A stretch of DNA of 64,000 nucleotides from Paludibacteraceae bacterium (GTDB lineage: Bacteria > Bacteroidota > Bacteroidia > Bacteroidales > Paludibacteraceae): assembly GCA_024399965.1 (NCBI GenBank), contig JAKSNJ010000009.1, forward strand, positions 1-64,000. The letters run 5' to 3'. Under the pieces are notes generated by a model. It was given only the letters and a program-made list of their open reading frames with translations, made no database searches and was not told the origin of the DNA. The position numbers and the translations under genes were made by a program. Below, in pieces: positions 25,437 to 34,062 of the stretch; within the stretch, counting starts at the first letter, position 1, and each line of letters opens with the position of its first letter.

Positions 25437-26558
25437 TCACTTTTCTTCTATTTCGTCTATCCATTCTTTTAACTTTGCTTGGAGCAAATGCTTATCAGGA
25501 AGGCAAAGAGCATATTGTTGTGCATAAATATTGGCATCTTTTGGTAATGTCAATTCAACTAACGCATCACTTTTTTCTTTACAAAGCAGAATACCAATCG
25601 TCGGCTTTTCCCATTCTTGGCGTTCATAGCGGTCATAGTAATTTACATACATTTGCATTTGCCCCAAATCCTGATGAGTGAGTTTTTTCGTTTTTAAGTC
25701 AATTAACACGTAACACTGCAACAAACGATTATAAAATACCAAATCTACGTAAAAATTGTCCTCATCAAAACTAAAGCGTTTTTGTCTCGCTTCAAATAGA
25801 AAACCTTTGCCTAACTCTAACAAGAATTGCTGCATTTTATCAATAATGGCTTGTTCCAATTTGGTTTCACTATAAGCAGATTCTGTTTTAAGACCTAAAA
25901 ATTCCAGTGTTAAGGGGTTCTTGATTATATCAGATGATTTTTCCACTATTTGCCCTTCATTAGCCAAACGCATCACTTCGTTTTTATCTCTACTCAAAGC
26001 AAGACGTTCATATAAAGAACTCGCAACTTGTCGCTGGAGTTGACGAACACTCCAATTCTGCGCCACACTTTCTATTTCATAGAAATGTCGCTCGGCAGGA
26101 TTGTCAATACGCATAAGGATTTGTAAATGATTCCAACTGAGACGAGGCAACTGAATTTGGTCTACACTGTGGACCAAATTCGATTCGGTCTGCGTTGTAG
26201 ACCCAATTTCAACAGAATATGTATTAAAGAATGTACGACATTTCTTGAGAGTTTCTACACTCCAACCCTTACCAAATTGCTCTGTTAACCGAGAAGACAA
26301 TTCTTTTAGCACCTGTTTACCATATTGTGCACGCTGTTGACCTTGCTGTTCATCTTCAACGATATAGCGACCAATCTCGTAGTATGTTGTCACCATTGCC
26401 GTATTAACATTCTGTGCCACATACATACGCGCTTGTTCAATCAATGCTACGCAGCGTTGCAATAATACGTAATCCTTTGTGTCTCGCTCCTTAATTTCCA
26501 TATTTTTCTTTTCTTTGGGTTCTTCAAACTGAATTTCCAATGTTTGTAGTAGTTCCAT
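25437..26558 (-). CDS. DUF1016 PD-(D/E)XK nuclease (YhcG-like), first copy
   Basis: A 373-residue protein of the DUF1016/YhcG family. The N-terminal helical DUF1016 domain (about 30-205) includes YGKQVLKELSSRLTEQFGKG, and the C-terminal nuclease has GFLFEARQKR (252-261), YVDLVFYN with Asp272, and IDLKTKK with Asp287 and Lys289. Met20 is an alternative start. DNA cleavage and a role in defence or DNA repair are inferred from the fold. It is a diverged paralogue of the next gene upstream. Its own promoter-bearing repeat lies at 26595-26630. Confidence 0.85.
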   Translation of the reverse strand: MELLQTLEIQFEEPKEKKNMEIKERDTKDYVLLQRCVALIEQARMYVAQNVNTAMVTTYYEIGRYIVEDEQQGQQRAQYGKQVLKELSSRLTEQFGKGWSVETLKKCRTFFNTYSVEIGSTTQTESNLVHSVDQIQLPRLSWNHLQILMRIDNPAERHFYEIESVAQNWSVRQLQRQVASSLYERLALSRDKNEVMRLANEGQIVEKSSDIIKNPLTLEFLGLKTESAYSETKLEQAIIDKMQQFLLELGKGFLFEARQKRFSFDEDNFYVDLVFYNRLLQCYVLIDLKTKKLTHQDLGQMQMYVNYYDRYERQEWEKPTIGILLCKEKSDALVELTLPKDANIYAQQYALCLPDKHLLQAKLKEWIDEIEEK

Positions 26559-26594
26559 AATGCAGTAAATGGTGGTCGTTTTTCAATTCCGACA

Positions 26595-26630
26595 GCAAAG
26601 ATACTACTTCAAAGTGTCATTTTGGTGTCA
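26595..26630 (-). repeat. Promoter-bearing repeat, copy B
   Basis: Same 36 bases as copy A, with -7 box TATCTTTG at 26596-26603 on the minus strand and a similar T-rich flank. It lies between the two DUF1016 genes, 37 bases before the start of the first copy. Confidence 0.85.
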
Positions 26631-26663
26631 CTTGGTGTGTTTTTTTCGTTAACAACACGATTG

Positions 26664-27731
26664 TTATTGTGGTTTATTTTCTTGTTGCTTCTCGCGAGCA
26701 ATGGCAATGGCGCGTTGCAATTTATCAGCCAATAATTTTTGGTCAGGCAACTGCGTAAAGTATTGCGCCACACGGATATCGCTCTTTTCATCCATCATTA
26801 GATATTGGATATGCTCCGTATTGCCTTCACTACACAAAATCAAGCCGATTGGTTCTTCTTCCCATTCCTTGCGCTCATTGGCATTGAGGTAACGAAGATA
26901 TAGACGCATCTGCCCCTCGTATGCGGGTTTGAACTTGCCTAATTTGAGGTCAATGGCTACCAAACGGCGGAGACTACGATGGAAAAAAAGTAGGTCAATA
27001 TAGTAATCCTCAGAATCTACTGTAATCCGCTTCTGACGATCCACAAAAGTAAAATCCGAACCTAACTCATGAATGAACTCCACCAAACTATTCAAGATGG
27101 AATCTTCCAAATCTTTCTCTGTGTATATATCCGGTAGTCCCAACATATCAAGAATATATGTGCTGCGAAAAACTACGTCAGGATGCAACATGTTGGTTTG
27201 CTCTAAATTCGCCAATTCGCGACGAATAACCTCCTCTGGACGTTGGCTAATAGCGGTCCGCTGAAAGAGTTGACCATCTATTTTTTCTGCCAAGGTGCGC
27301 GTATCCCAATGTTCTACGCGACACATCTCCATATAAAACTTGCGTTCTAACTCATTGCTGATAGACATTATAGTTCGTAGATGTGTCCAAGTCAATTGGG
27401 TACGCGCTGCGTACCGAATCTCATCTTCTGAAAAAAGGTACGCACTGCGTACACATTGTTTTAGTTTTTCGTGTCCCCAACCCATACCAAACTGCTCTGT
27501 AAGACGTTTGGCAAGATTAATTAGCACTTGCTTACCATACTCTGCACGTTTATTGAGGAGAATTTCTTCCTTGATGCGCTTACCTACACGCCAATTCATT
27601 AGACATGCTTCTTCGTTGACATACGTAGCCACATGACGACGTGCCTCGCTAATGATGGCGCACACATCAGTATAGAGTTGCTGTTCCTCTTGAAAGGTTA
27701 TGAGTTTATTTGAGTCCATTTGTTTTTTCAA
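26664..27731 (-). CDS. DUF1016 PD-(D/E)XK nuclease (YhcG-like), second copy
   Basis: A 355-residue paralogue of the adjacent gene. RAEYGKQVLINLAKRLTEQF lies in the DUF1016 domain; the nuclease half shows DFTFVDRQKR (226-235), YIDLLFFH with Asp246, and IDLKLGK with Asp261 and Lys263. All three predicted catalytic residues are present, so both copies may be active. The last residues are rich in Lys and Gln. Its promoter-bearing repeat is copy C. Tandem divergent copies could have different DNA targets. Confidence 0.85.
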   Translation of the reverse strand: MKKQMDSNKLITFQEEQQLYTDVCAIISEARRHVATYVNEEACLMNWRVGKRIKEEILLNKRAEYGKQVLINLAKRLTEQFGMGWGHEKLKQCVRSAYLFSEDEIRYAARTQLTWTHLRTIMSISNELERKFYMEMCRVEHWDTRTLAEKIDGQLFQRTAISQRPEEVIRRELANLEQTNMLHPDVVFRSTYILDMLGLPDIYTEKDLEDSILNSLVEFIHELGSDFTFVDRQKRITVDSEDYYIDLLFFHRSLRRLVAIDLKLGKFKPAYEGQMRLYLRYLNANERKEWEEEPIGLILCSEGNTEHIQYLMMDEKSDIRVAQYFTQLPDQKLLADKLQRAIAIAREKQQENKPQ

Positions 27732-27791
27732 TTTTGCAACACAAGATTACTAAAAATTTTTGGAATAAGCAAATTTCTATGCGTTTCGACT

Positions 27792-27827
27792 GCAAAGATA
27801 CTACTTCAAAGTGTCATTTTGGTGTCA
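27792..27827 (-). repeat. Promoter-bearing repeat, copy C
   Basis: Identical to copies A and B over 36 bases, with TATCTTTG at 27793-27800 on the minus strand, about 60 bases before the second DUF1016 gene. It marks the outer edge of the accessory island, just before folA. Confidence 0.85.
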
Positions 27828-27847
27828 ATTGATAGCATGACCAACCT

Positions 27848-28348
27848 TTATCTTACATATTCTGTGAAGGTGTAGTCAAAGGGGTTATTTTCGTCTGCGA
27901 AGTGGTGTTCGGCAGACAAAACTTTCCATTCGTCGGATTTAATTTCAGGGAAGAAAGTGTCGGCATCAGGGAAAGTGTGGTGGATATGCGTGATATACAA
28001 CTTATCCGCCAAATGGAAAAACTGACGATAAACCATACCGCCACCGATGATAAAGACTTCGTCGGTGGACGATGGACAATGCGCAATGCACGCACGCTGG
28101 GCCTCCTCAATAGAGTGGACTACCTCAACGCCGTCGGCGTGGAAATCGGGATTGTCGGTCAGCACGATGTTAACGCGGTTGGGTAGGGGTCTCTTGGGTA
28201 ACGAATAGAACGTGCGTTCTCCCATTAAAACAGGGTGTCCTGTGGTGATGGCCTTAAAATGCTTGAGGTCAGCAGGCATGTGGCACAAGAGGTCGCCCTT
28301 TTGACCGATGGCATTGTTTTCTGATACGGCTACGATGATGCTTATCAT
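27848..28348 (-). CDS. folA: Dihydrofolate reductase
   Basis: Reduces dihydrofolate to tetrahydrofolate with NADPH, paired here with thyA, which generates dihydrofolate. The 166-residue protein starts MISIIVAVSENNAIGQKGDL and has the substrate-site residues of LLCHMPADLKHFK, the GHPVLMGERTF loop and the nucleotide motif FIIGGGMVYRQF. Residues about 84-94 (RACIAHCPSSTDE) form a slightly longer loop encoded by degenerate 7-base units (28067-28094). Confidence 0.95.
   Translation of the reverse strand: MISIIVAVSENNAIGQKGDLLCHMPADLKHFKAITTGHPVLMGERTFYSLPKRPLPNRVNIVLTDNPDFHADGVEVVHSIEEAQRACIAHCPSSTDEVFIIGGGMVYRQFFHLADKLYITHIHHTFPDADTFFPEIKSDEWKVLSAEHHFADENNPFDYTFTEYVR
28067..28094 (+). repeat. 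Four degenerate 7-base units inside folA
   Basis: Units read GGACGAT, then GGACAAT, GCGCAAT and GCACGCA-like. The block GACGATGGACAATGC aligns with GACGATTGACAATGC in the thyA leader, so this is a dispersed repeat inside a coding loop. Confidence 0.65.
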
Positions 28349-28351
28349 ATT

Positions 28352-28402
28352 AGTTTAGAGGACGGCGACAAAGTCGCCTACAGTTTAGAGTTTAGAGTTT
28401 AG
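28352..28402. repeat. Hairpin plus three AGTTTAG units between thyA and folA
   Basis: AGTTTAGAG at both ends of a hairpin GGCGAC-AAA-GTCGCC (28364-28378), then AGTTTAG three times at 28382-28402. It fills the whole thyA-folA gap: the thyA stop lies in the last unit and folA starts four bases from the other end. A related copy is at 21966-22001. Confidence 0.85.
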
Positions 28403-29193
28403 ACTGCGACGACACCGGCGATGTGGGGGTGGGGGTCGTAGTTGAGTAATTCAAAGTCCTCATATTGGAACGAGAAGAGGTCTTTTACATTGGGGTTAAT
28501 CTGCATAGTGGGCAGTGGACGAGGGTCGCGCGTGAGTTGCAAACGCACTTGGTCCAAGTGATTGAGGTAGATGTGCGCATCACCTAAAGTGTGTACAAAG
28601 TCGCCACATTGCAGACCTGTTACCTGTGCCATCATCTGCAAGAGCAGGGCATAACTGGCGATGTTGAAAGGTACGCCAAGGAAGATGTCGGCACTGCGTT
28701 GGTAGAGTTGCAAACTGAGTTTTCCATCTGCCACATAGAACTGGAACAGACAGTGGCAGGGGGGTAATGCCATCTGGTCCACCTCCGCCACATTCCACGC
28801 ACTGACCATCAGACGGCGACTGTCCGGATTGTGCTTGATTTGCTCCACCAGATTGGCTATCTGGTCAATGGTACCGCCCTGATAATCAGGCCAACTGCGC
28901 CATTGGTGCCCATAAACAGGACCTAATTCACCATTCTCGTCTGCCCACTCGTTCCAAATACGGACTCCGTGCTCTTGGAGATAATGCACATTGGTGTTGC
29001 CCTGCAAGAACCACAGCAGTTCATAGATGATAGACTTGAGGTGGAGTTTCTTCGTGGTTAGAAGAGGGAAACCATCCTCCATGTGAAAACGCATTTGGTG
29101 ACCAAAGACGGACTTGGTGCCTGTACCTGTACGGTCGTGTTTCTCGACACCCTCGTCCAAGACGCGCTGTATGAGGTCTAAGTATTGCTTCAT
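28399..29193 (-). CDS. thyA: Thymidylate synthase
   Basis: Methylates dUMP to dTMP using methylene-tetrahydrofolate. The protein from ATG 29193 is 264 residues, exactly the E. coli ThyA length, with catalytic Cys146 in [11 protein letters not shown], the phosphate-binding [11 protein letters not shown] and the folate motif near the C terminus. A longer in-frame reading to 29517 would run into porE and is not supported. The start lies one base from a heptamer array. folA is downstream on the same strand. Confidence 0.97.
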   Translation of the reverse strand: MKQYLDLIQRVLDEGVEKHDRTGTGTKSVFGHQMRFHMEDGFPLLTTKKLHLKSIIYELLWFLQGNTNVHYLQEHGVRIWNEWADENGELGPVYGHQWRSWPDYQGGTIDQIANLVEQIKHNPDSRRLMVSAWNVAEVDQMALPPCHCLFQFYVADGKLSLQLYQRSADIFLGVPFNIASYALLLQMMAQVTGLQCGDFVHTLGDAHIYLNHLDQVRLQLTRDPRPLPTMQINPNVKDLFSFQYEDFELLNYDPHPHIAGVVAV

Positions 29194-29194
29194 A

Positions 29195-29230
29195 GGTTGA
29201 CGATTGACAATGCACGATGCACGATTAATA
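29195..29230 (+). repeat. Heptamer block in the thyA leader
   Basis: Plus-strand units GTTGACG, ATTGACA and two ATGCACG occupy 29196-29223. The same block, with one extra base and one substitution, occurs inverted inside surE (57803-57836), and a related one in folA. Confidence 0.8.
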
Positions 29231-31294
29231 TAGTTTATATGTTGTTTTGAGTACTTTGAATTCAGTCCGGCGGTTAACTTGATTGCAGACATCACGCTGC
29301 TGTGGGGACTCCAACTTGGTGATAAACGCTTCGTCCAAAACCTGTTCGATAGGGATATACGGATACTGCTTGTGCAGGGCTTGGTCTGCCACGACAGGTT
29401 TATTTTCTCCGTAACCAACAGGCGTAAGACGCTCTTTCTCGATGCCTTTTTTGATGAGGTAATCCACACAAGACTGGGCACGTTTCTCGGAAAGCGTCTT
29501 GTTGGACAACGAGTCACCCACCATATCGGTATGAGCCGATAGTTCGATGGTGATATTGGGGTTATCGTTCAGGAGTTTGACCAAACTGTTGAGGGAGGTC
29601 TCGCTCTCAGGTGTGAGGTCCCATTTGCCCGTTTCGTAGAAGACATTGTCCATCTTGACAGGTTTGGAAAGGGGCGCCAAAGTGAAGTTCTGCGTATAAG
29701 TGTGTGAGTCCTTAAGTCCCTCAGTAGTAAGCGATTCCTTGCTGTTTAGATACCCACGTGAGGTGGCCAGCATAGCATACTTGACGTCCTTGTTGAGTTT
29801 GAGATGGTAGGTACCGTCCTTGCGAACTTGCAGTTTTTGGTTGGTACCGTCGTTGCCGACCAAACGAAGTACGCCGTTGACGATGGGGTCGCCGTTCGGG
29901 TCGGTTATTTTGCCCTCAACGGAGTAAACCAGTTCAGGCAAGACGAAACTGTAAATCTGGTCATAACCCTTTTTCTGACCACGGTTGGAGGAAAGTAAAC
30001 CATTTTCAGACTCGCCGTCAAAGGTGATACCAAAATCGTCGCCGGACGAGTTGAAGGGTGTTGCCATATTGGCTATGTCCCAAAGGCGAATATCGTTGCT
30101 GTCTTTTTCCCCTGTGGGAATGGCACGGAAGATGTCCAATCCACCATAACCCGGGTGTCCGTTGGAGGAAAAATAGAGTTGTCCATCGTAGCGAATACAG
30201 GGAAACATCTCGTCAGCGGATGTGTTGATTTGCGGACCAAGGTTCTGCACGTTAATCCATGTATCTCCCTCTAATTCAGCCATGTATAGGTCTTTGCCAC
30301 CATATCCGTCCGGAGCATCGGAGGCAAAGTAGATGGTGTCGCCGGCAGGATTGACAGAGGGGTGCCCCACCGTGATGGAACTATCCAAGAAAAACTTGAT
30401 TTCCTCGGGTTCGCTCCACTCTCCGCCCGTGCGATTAGAACGGTAGATTTTCGTACCAAGGTCTTGCCCGTTAATGGGTTGTGAGAAGGTGAAGTACATC
30501 GTTTTGCCGTCTCCCGTGAAGGTACATGCTCCTAATTCTTGGGAACCCGTCTTTTGGGCAGTGGAGTCGTTTTCTGCTTCGGTCTCTGCCTCGTCGCCAC
30601 CATACAGCCCTTCGGGCAACTCAATCTCCCCCCATTTCATATTGACATCTCGCCGTGAGGTGTAGAGGTTGAAAGTCAAGGCGCCCGTTACAGGCGAGAC
30701 ACGTTTGCTTTTCTTGTTGCCACTGCTCTTTTCCTGCCGATTGGAGGTGAACATGACGGCTCCTGCATCTGTTCCAATGAAAGCCGGACAGAAGTTGGAG
30801 GTACGTTTGGCATTAAACTCCTTGACCAAGGTCAGTTTATGCCGAGACGGCTCTTTCTTCCACGTGTTGGCCTGTTGGCACGCATACAGACCTGCTTGCG
30901 CTACATAATCCTCCGGATGGCGGTCAATGAATTGCCGATACGCTTTCTCTGCTTGGGAGTATTTGCCTTGATAATGAAGCGATTGCGCGTGGCGCAGGAA
31001 AACTGTATCGTTGGTCTGTTGGTACTTCTGACTGATGGCATGTTGGTACGACGAGACGGCCTTGCTGCTGTTGAGAATACGGTAGCATTCGCCTTGGTTG
31101 AAAGCAATGCGCCCTTTGAGGGCTTTGTCGTTTTTGGAAACCCGCGGATAAATCTGCCGATACAATTCAGCAGCATCGTAATACTCTCCGATGGCAAATT
31201 TGCGGTCAGCGCGTTTGATTTTGGTTTTGATGCCACATGAGGGCAACCAAAGCAGAACAATCAGTCCTAAAAATATGTATGAAAGGTGTTTCAC
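29225..31294 (-). CDS. porE: PorE-like type IX secretion lipoprotein
   Basis: A 689-residue outer-membrane-associated lipoprotein (signal peptide ending WLPSCG). Domain order is TPR repeats (about 25-150), a WD40/PD40 beta-propeller (about 165-450), a carboxypeptidase-regulatory-like domain ([16 protein letters not shown], near 456-545) and an OmpA peptidoglycan-binding domain ([20 protein letters not shown]). This architecture defines PorE of the type IX secretion system, which anchors the machine to peptidoglycan. No other type IX genes are in the window. The upstream gap holds an 11-base periodic repeat. Confidence 0.85.
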   Translation of the reverse strand: MKHLSYIFLGLIVLLWLPSCGIKTKIKRADRKFAIGEYYDAAELYRQIYPRVSKNDKALKGRIAFNQGECYRILNSSKAVSSYQHAISQKYQQTNDTVFLRHAQSLHYQGKYSQAEKAYRQFIDRHPEDYVAQAGLYACQQANTWKKEPSRHKLTLVKEFNAKRTSNFCPAFIGTDAGAVMFTSNRQEKSSGNKKSKRVSPVTGALTFNLYTSRRDVNMKWGEIELPEGLYGGDEAETEAENDSTAQKTGSQELGACTFTGDGKTMYFTFSQPINGQDLGTKIYRSNRTGGEWSEPEEIKFFLDSSITVGHPSVNPAGDTIYFASDAPDGYGGKDLYMAELEGDTWINVQNLGPQINTSADEMFPCIRYDGQLYFSSNGHPGYGGLDIFRAIPTGEKDSNDIRLWDIANMATPFNSSGDDFGITFDGESENGLLSSNRGQKKGYDQIYSFVLPELVYSVEGKITDPNGDPIVNGVLRLVGNDGTNQKLQVRKDGTYHLKLNKDVKYAMLATSRGYLNSKESLTTEGLKDSHTYTQNFTLAPLSKPVKMDNVFYETGKWDLTPESETSLNSLVKLLNDNPNITIELSAHTDMVGDSLSNKTLSEKRAQSCVDYLIKKGIEKERLTPVGYGENKPVVADQALHKQYPYIPIEQVLDEAFITKLESPQQRDVCNQVNRRTEFKVLKTTYKLY

Positions 31295-31316
31295 CCTATT
31301 GTTGTGTTTATTTTTT

Positions 31317-31393
31317 GTCTCAATAACGTCTCTATTATCTCAAGTTCGACCGTCGGTCGACCGTCGGCAAAACCCCGGTCTAACCCGGGACGA
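31317..31393 (+). repeat. Seven 11-base periods of changing sequence
   Basis: Consecutive 11-base words fall into three pairs or sets: GTCTCAATAAC-like (two), CCGTCGGTCGA-like (two to three) and ACCCCGGTCTA-like (two). Period stays 11 while sequence changes. The CCGTCGG words also occur in the folC array at 42801-42888, and both end with CGTCGGCAAAA. Confidence 0.8.
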
Positions 31394-31401
31394 AAAAGTG
31401 A

Positions 31402-32649
31402 CTAATTTGTGAGCGAATGAATGACTAATCCGGAACGGAGTTTGGGCTCAAACCAAGTTGTCTTGGGCGGCATGATGTTACCGCTGTCGGCAATGTCAAT
31501 AATCTGCTGCATAGTGACAGGGTAGAGCGCCAATGCCATACGCATTTCTCCTGAATCGACACGGCGTTTGAGTTCGCCCAAGCCACGAATACCGCCAACA
31601 AAGTCAATGCGCTTGTCCGAACGCAAGTCCTTGATACCCAGTATTTTGTCCAAAATGAGATTGGAGGAAATGGTAACATCCAATACGCCAATGGGGTCTG
31701 CGTCGTTGTAACGACCGGGCTTGGCGCTAAGCGAGTACCATTGACCGGAGAGGTAAAGTGAGAAATTGTGCAGTTGGTCGGGCTTGTAGATGTCCGTGCC
31801 TTTGCACTCAACCGTGAAATTCTCAGCGAGGGCAGCCAGAAAATCTGCGTCGGACAGTCCGTTAAGGTCACGCACCACGCGGTTGTAGTCAATGATATTG
31901 AGTTGATTATCAGGGAAGCAGACGGCAAGGAAATAGTTGTATTCCTCGTTGCCAGTGTGGTGGGGATTGGCTTGTTTTCGCTCATTGCCAACAAGGGCTG
32001 CGGCTGCCGAACGGTGGTGACCATCGGCGATATACATAGCCGGAATGGCAGAGACAAGTTCGGTGATGCGGGCAATGTCGTCATCGTTGTCGATGAGCCA
32101 CAGTTTATGCCCGAAACCGTCAATGGCAGCCACGAAATCGTATTCGGGTGTGGTGGCTGTATAGCGTGCGATGATGGCATCTAACTCAGGCACGTGCTTG
32201 TATGCAAAAAAGACGGGTTCGATGTTGGCATCGTTGACACGGACGTGCTTCATACGGTCCTCTTCTTTGTCGCGACGGGTCAGTTCGTGCTTTTTGATTT
32301 TACCGGACATGTAGTCCTCAAAGTTGGCAGCCAAGACGAGTCCGTACTGGGTACGTGTGCCCATGGTTTGGGCGTATATGTAGTACATCGGCTTGTCGTC
32401 CTGTACCAGCCAGCCGTTTTGGCGGAAGAGGTCAAACTGCTGACGTGCAGAGGCATAGACCTTGGGGTCGTGCTCATCAGTACCGGGCTCGAAATTGATT
32501 TCGGGCTTGATGATGTGATAAAGCGACTTGTCGTTGCCGGCTGCTTCGGCACGCGCTTCATCGGAATTGAGGACATCGTACGGACGCGAGTTGACGTCGA
32601 GTAAATATTGCTTGGGCGGACGAATACCGCGGAAAGGACGAACGTTCAT
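31402..32649 (-). CDS. DUF1015 family protein
   Basis: A 415-residue cytosolic protein of the DUF1015 family, of unknown biochemical role. MNVRPFRGIRP, DVNSRPYDVLN and the strongly conserved IADGHHRSAAA are present, with FVGGIRGLGELKRRV near the end. It starts six bases after the bactofilin stop and so belongs to the bactofilin transcript. Confidence 0.88.
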   Translation of the reverse strand: MNVRPFRGIRPPKQYLLDVNSRPYDVLNSDEARAEAAGNDKSLYHIIKPEINFEPGTDEHDPKVYASARQQFDLFRQNGWLVQDDKPMYYIYAQTMGTRTQYGLVLAANFEDYMSGKIKKHELTRRDKEEDRMKHVRVNDANIEPVFFAYKHVPELDAIIARYTATTPEYDFVAAIDGFGHKLWLIDNDDDIARITELVSAIPAMYIADGHHRSAAAALVGNERKQANPHHTGNEEYNYFLAVCFPDNQLNIIDYNRVVRDLNGLSDADFLAALAENFTVECKGTDIYKPDQLHNFSLYLSGQWYSLSAKPGRYNDADPIGVLDVTISSNLILDKILGIKDLRSDKRIDFVGGIRGLGELKRRVDSGEMRMALALYPVTMQQIIDIADSGNIMPPKTTWFEPKLRSGLVIHSLTN

Positions 32650-32655
32650 AACGAA

Positions 32656-33027
32656 TTACTTTTTGGAGGGTTGAGCGGGGGCAGGTTGCTGGGCCATGGC
32701 GCAGGTGCCATTGAAGGTGGCGTTGGCCTCGATGATGATGGTTTGCGTCTTGATGTCGCCCAACATGATGCCTGTGGCACGGAGAGCAAACGTGTTTTCT
32801 ACCGTGGCCTTGCCCTCTAATTTACCCATTATTTCTGCATTTTGGCAAGTGATAGAGCCCTTGATGACACCCTTTTCTCCAATAACGACTTTGCCTTTAC
32901 ATTGCAAATCGCCTTCTAAAGTGCCGTCAATACGAATGTCAGAATCGGCAATGACTGTACCGATAATTTTACTCCCCATGGTCAAACTGTTGAAGAGCGT
33001 GCCGGATTGTTGTTGTGTTTGTGCCAT
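32656..33027 (-). CDS. Bactofilin
   Basis: A 123-residue polymer-forming cytoskeletal protein. The central beta-helical repeat region is clear (GTVIADSDIRIDGTLEGDLQ, VVIGEKGVIKGSI, ITCQNAEIMGKLEG), with short polar ends, as expected for bactofilins that form filaments at the membrane. The promoter lies at 33088-33119 and a heptamer array occupies the leader up to three bases from the ATG. Confidence 0.9.
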   Translation of the reverse strand: MAQTQQQSGTLFNSLTMGSKIIGTVIADSDIRIDGTLEGDLQCKGKVVIGEKGVIKGSITCQNAEIMGKLEGKATVENTFALRATGIMLGDIKTQTIIIEANATFNGTCAMAQQPAPAQPSKK

Positions 33028-33030
33028 AAT

Positions 33031-33072
33031 ATAGTTGATAATTGATAGTTGATAATTGATAGTTGACAGTTG
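33031..33072 (+). repeat. Six heptamer units before bactofilin
   Basis: Units of type ATAGTTG alternate with ATAATTG; the last is ACAGTTG. The array fills most of the leader between the promoter and the bactofilin start. Confidence 0.9.
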
Positions 33073-33087
33073 ATATTAAAAAGCGTA

Positions 33088-33119
33088 CAAAGATACAAAA
33101 TTTCTCGCGCTCACGCAAG
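33088..33119 (-). promoter_or_regulatory. Bactofilin promoter
   Basis: Minus strand CTTG (33116-33119), 20 bases, TATCTTTG (33088-33095). A short palindrome CACGCAAGCGTG (33112-33123) overlaps the -33 box. Confidence 0.75.
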
Positions 33120-33155
33120 CGTGCGAACATTTATTTATAATAAAAGCAGATTTTT

Positions 33156-33187
33156 TTTGCATAAATCATTTTTTTTTACTATCTTTG
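33156..33187 (+). promoter_or_regulatory. Promoter of the plus-strand operon at 33.2 kb
   Basis: TTTG (33156-33159), 20 bases, TATCTTTG (33180-33187), a perfect consensus ten bases before ATG 33197. Confidence 0.85.
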
Positions 33188-33196
33188 CACGTTAAA

Positions 33197-33397
33197 ATGC
33201 TTATATTGCTCTCCATATTGCTCGTTGGACTGGCCATGATAGGTCTGTGTATTCGCGTGATTGTGAAAAAGAACGGTCGTTTCGGCAGTCAGCATATCGG
33301 GGGCAGTAAACCAATGCGCGAGCGAGGCATACATTGCGTAAATACGCAAGATTATGAGATGCGCCACGTGAAGAAAATAAATGTTAAACAATTATAA
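33197..33397 (+). CDS. Conserved small membrane protein
   Basis: A 66-residue protein with one N-terminal membrane segment (MLILLSILLVGLAMIGLCIR) followed by a basic segment VKKNGRFGSQHIGGSKPMRE and a Cys. Small proteins of this pattern (RxxxKKxGxFxxxHIGxNKxM) occur widely in Bacteroidota, without known function. ATG 33197 lies just after the promoter, so the leader is very short. It precedes the OmpH-like gene by 11 bases. Confidence 0.75.
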   Translation: MLILLSILLVGLAMIGLCIRVIVKKNGRFGSQHIGGSKPMRERGIHCVNTQDYEMRHVKKINVKQL

Positions 33398-33408
33398 ATT
33401 AAAGTATT

Positions 33409-34014
33409 ATGAAAAAGATTCAAATTATTGTTGATGGAGTTTTGGCAGCTGCTGTGGTTGCTTTGTTCGTGTTATTTTTTACGGTTAAACCCGGTTGCTG
33501 CAAGAAACAGGGCGGCGAAGGTGTGCCCGTAGCAGAAGTGCAAGAAGGTAATTTGCCGGTTGCGTATCTGAATGTGGACAGTTTGTTGCAAGGATATGTG
33601 TTTGCCCAAGAAGCCCAAGAAAAACTGATGTCGAAGCAAGAAGACGCTCGTTTGAAACTGAATACGAAAGGTCGTACGCTGCAACAGGAAATGGCTGATT
33701 TTCAACGCAAATATGAGAATAATGCCTTCTTGAGTCAGGAGCGTGCCCAAAGCGAGTACCAACGTTTGCAACGCAAACAACAGGAGTTGGAAGAACTGGA
33801 ACAGAAACTGACCAACGATATTTTGATGGAAAACCAAACGCTGAATATGCAGTTGGCTGACAGTTTGACCGCTTTCTTGGCAGAGTATAATGCAGACGGC
33901 CGTTTCCAAATGATTCTGAGCAATCAGGGCAAAGATAACGTGCTGATGGCAGCCGACGGCATGGATATTACGGCTGATGTAATTGCAGGAATGAATGCGC
34001 GCTACGAGAAGTAA
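33409..34014 (+). CDS. OmpH/Skp-family periplasmic chaperone-like protein
   Basis: A 201-residue protein with an N-terminal membrane anchor or signal (IIVDGVLAAAVVALFVLFF), a Gly/Cys linker and a long coiled coil at about 65-150 (KQEDARLKLNTKGRTLQQEM onward), as in Skp, which holds unfolded outer-membrane proteins in the periplasm. The start VAYLNVDSLLQGY is the usual OmpH domain beginning. Uncleaved anchoring is possible because no clear signal-peptidase site is visible. Confidence 0.8.
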   Translation: MKKIQIIVDGVLAAAVVALFVLFFTVKPGCCKKQGGEGVPVAEVQEGNLPVAYLNVDSLLQGYVFAQEAQEKLMSKQEDARLKLNTKGRTLQQEMADFQRKYENNAFLSQERAQSEYQRLQRKQQELEELEQKLTNDILMENQTLNMQLADSLTAFLAEYNADGRFQMILSNQGKDNVLMAADGMDITADVIAGMNARYEK

Positions 34015-34062
34015 GTTGACAGTTGATAGTTGATAGTTGACAGGTGATAGTTGACAGGTGAA
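34014..34062 (+). repeat. Seven heptamer units spanning a gene junction
   Basis: Units of type AGTTGAT or AGTTGAC, with the fifth and seventh changed to AGGTGAT and AGGTGAA. The array begins at the last base of the OmpH-like stop codon and ends inside the next gene, whose GTG start is in the seventh unit. Confidence 0.9.

Noticed and set aside
25375-27827. Integron-like cassette array
   Set aside because: There is no integrase, the repeats do not look like attC sites and each holds a promoter; shared regulation or recombination scars explain them better.
28399-29517. Long thyA with an N-terminal extension
   Set aside because: The upstream part overlaps porE in another frame. The protein from 29193 has the exact family length and start.
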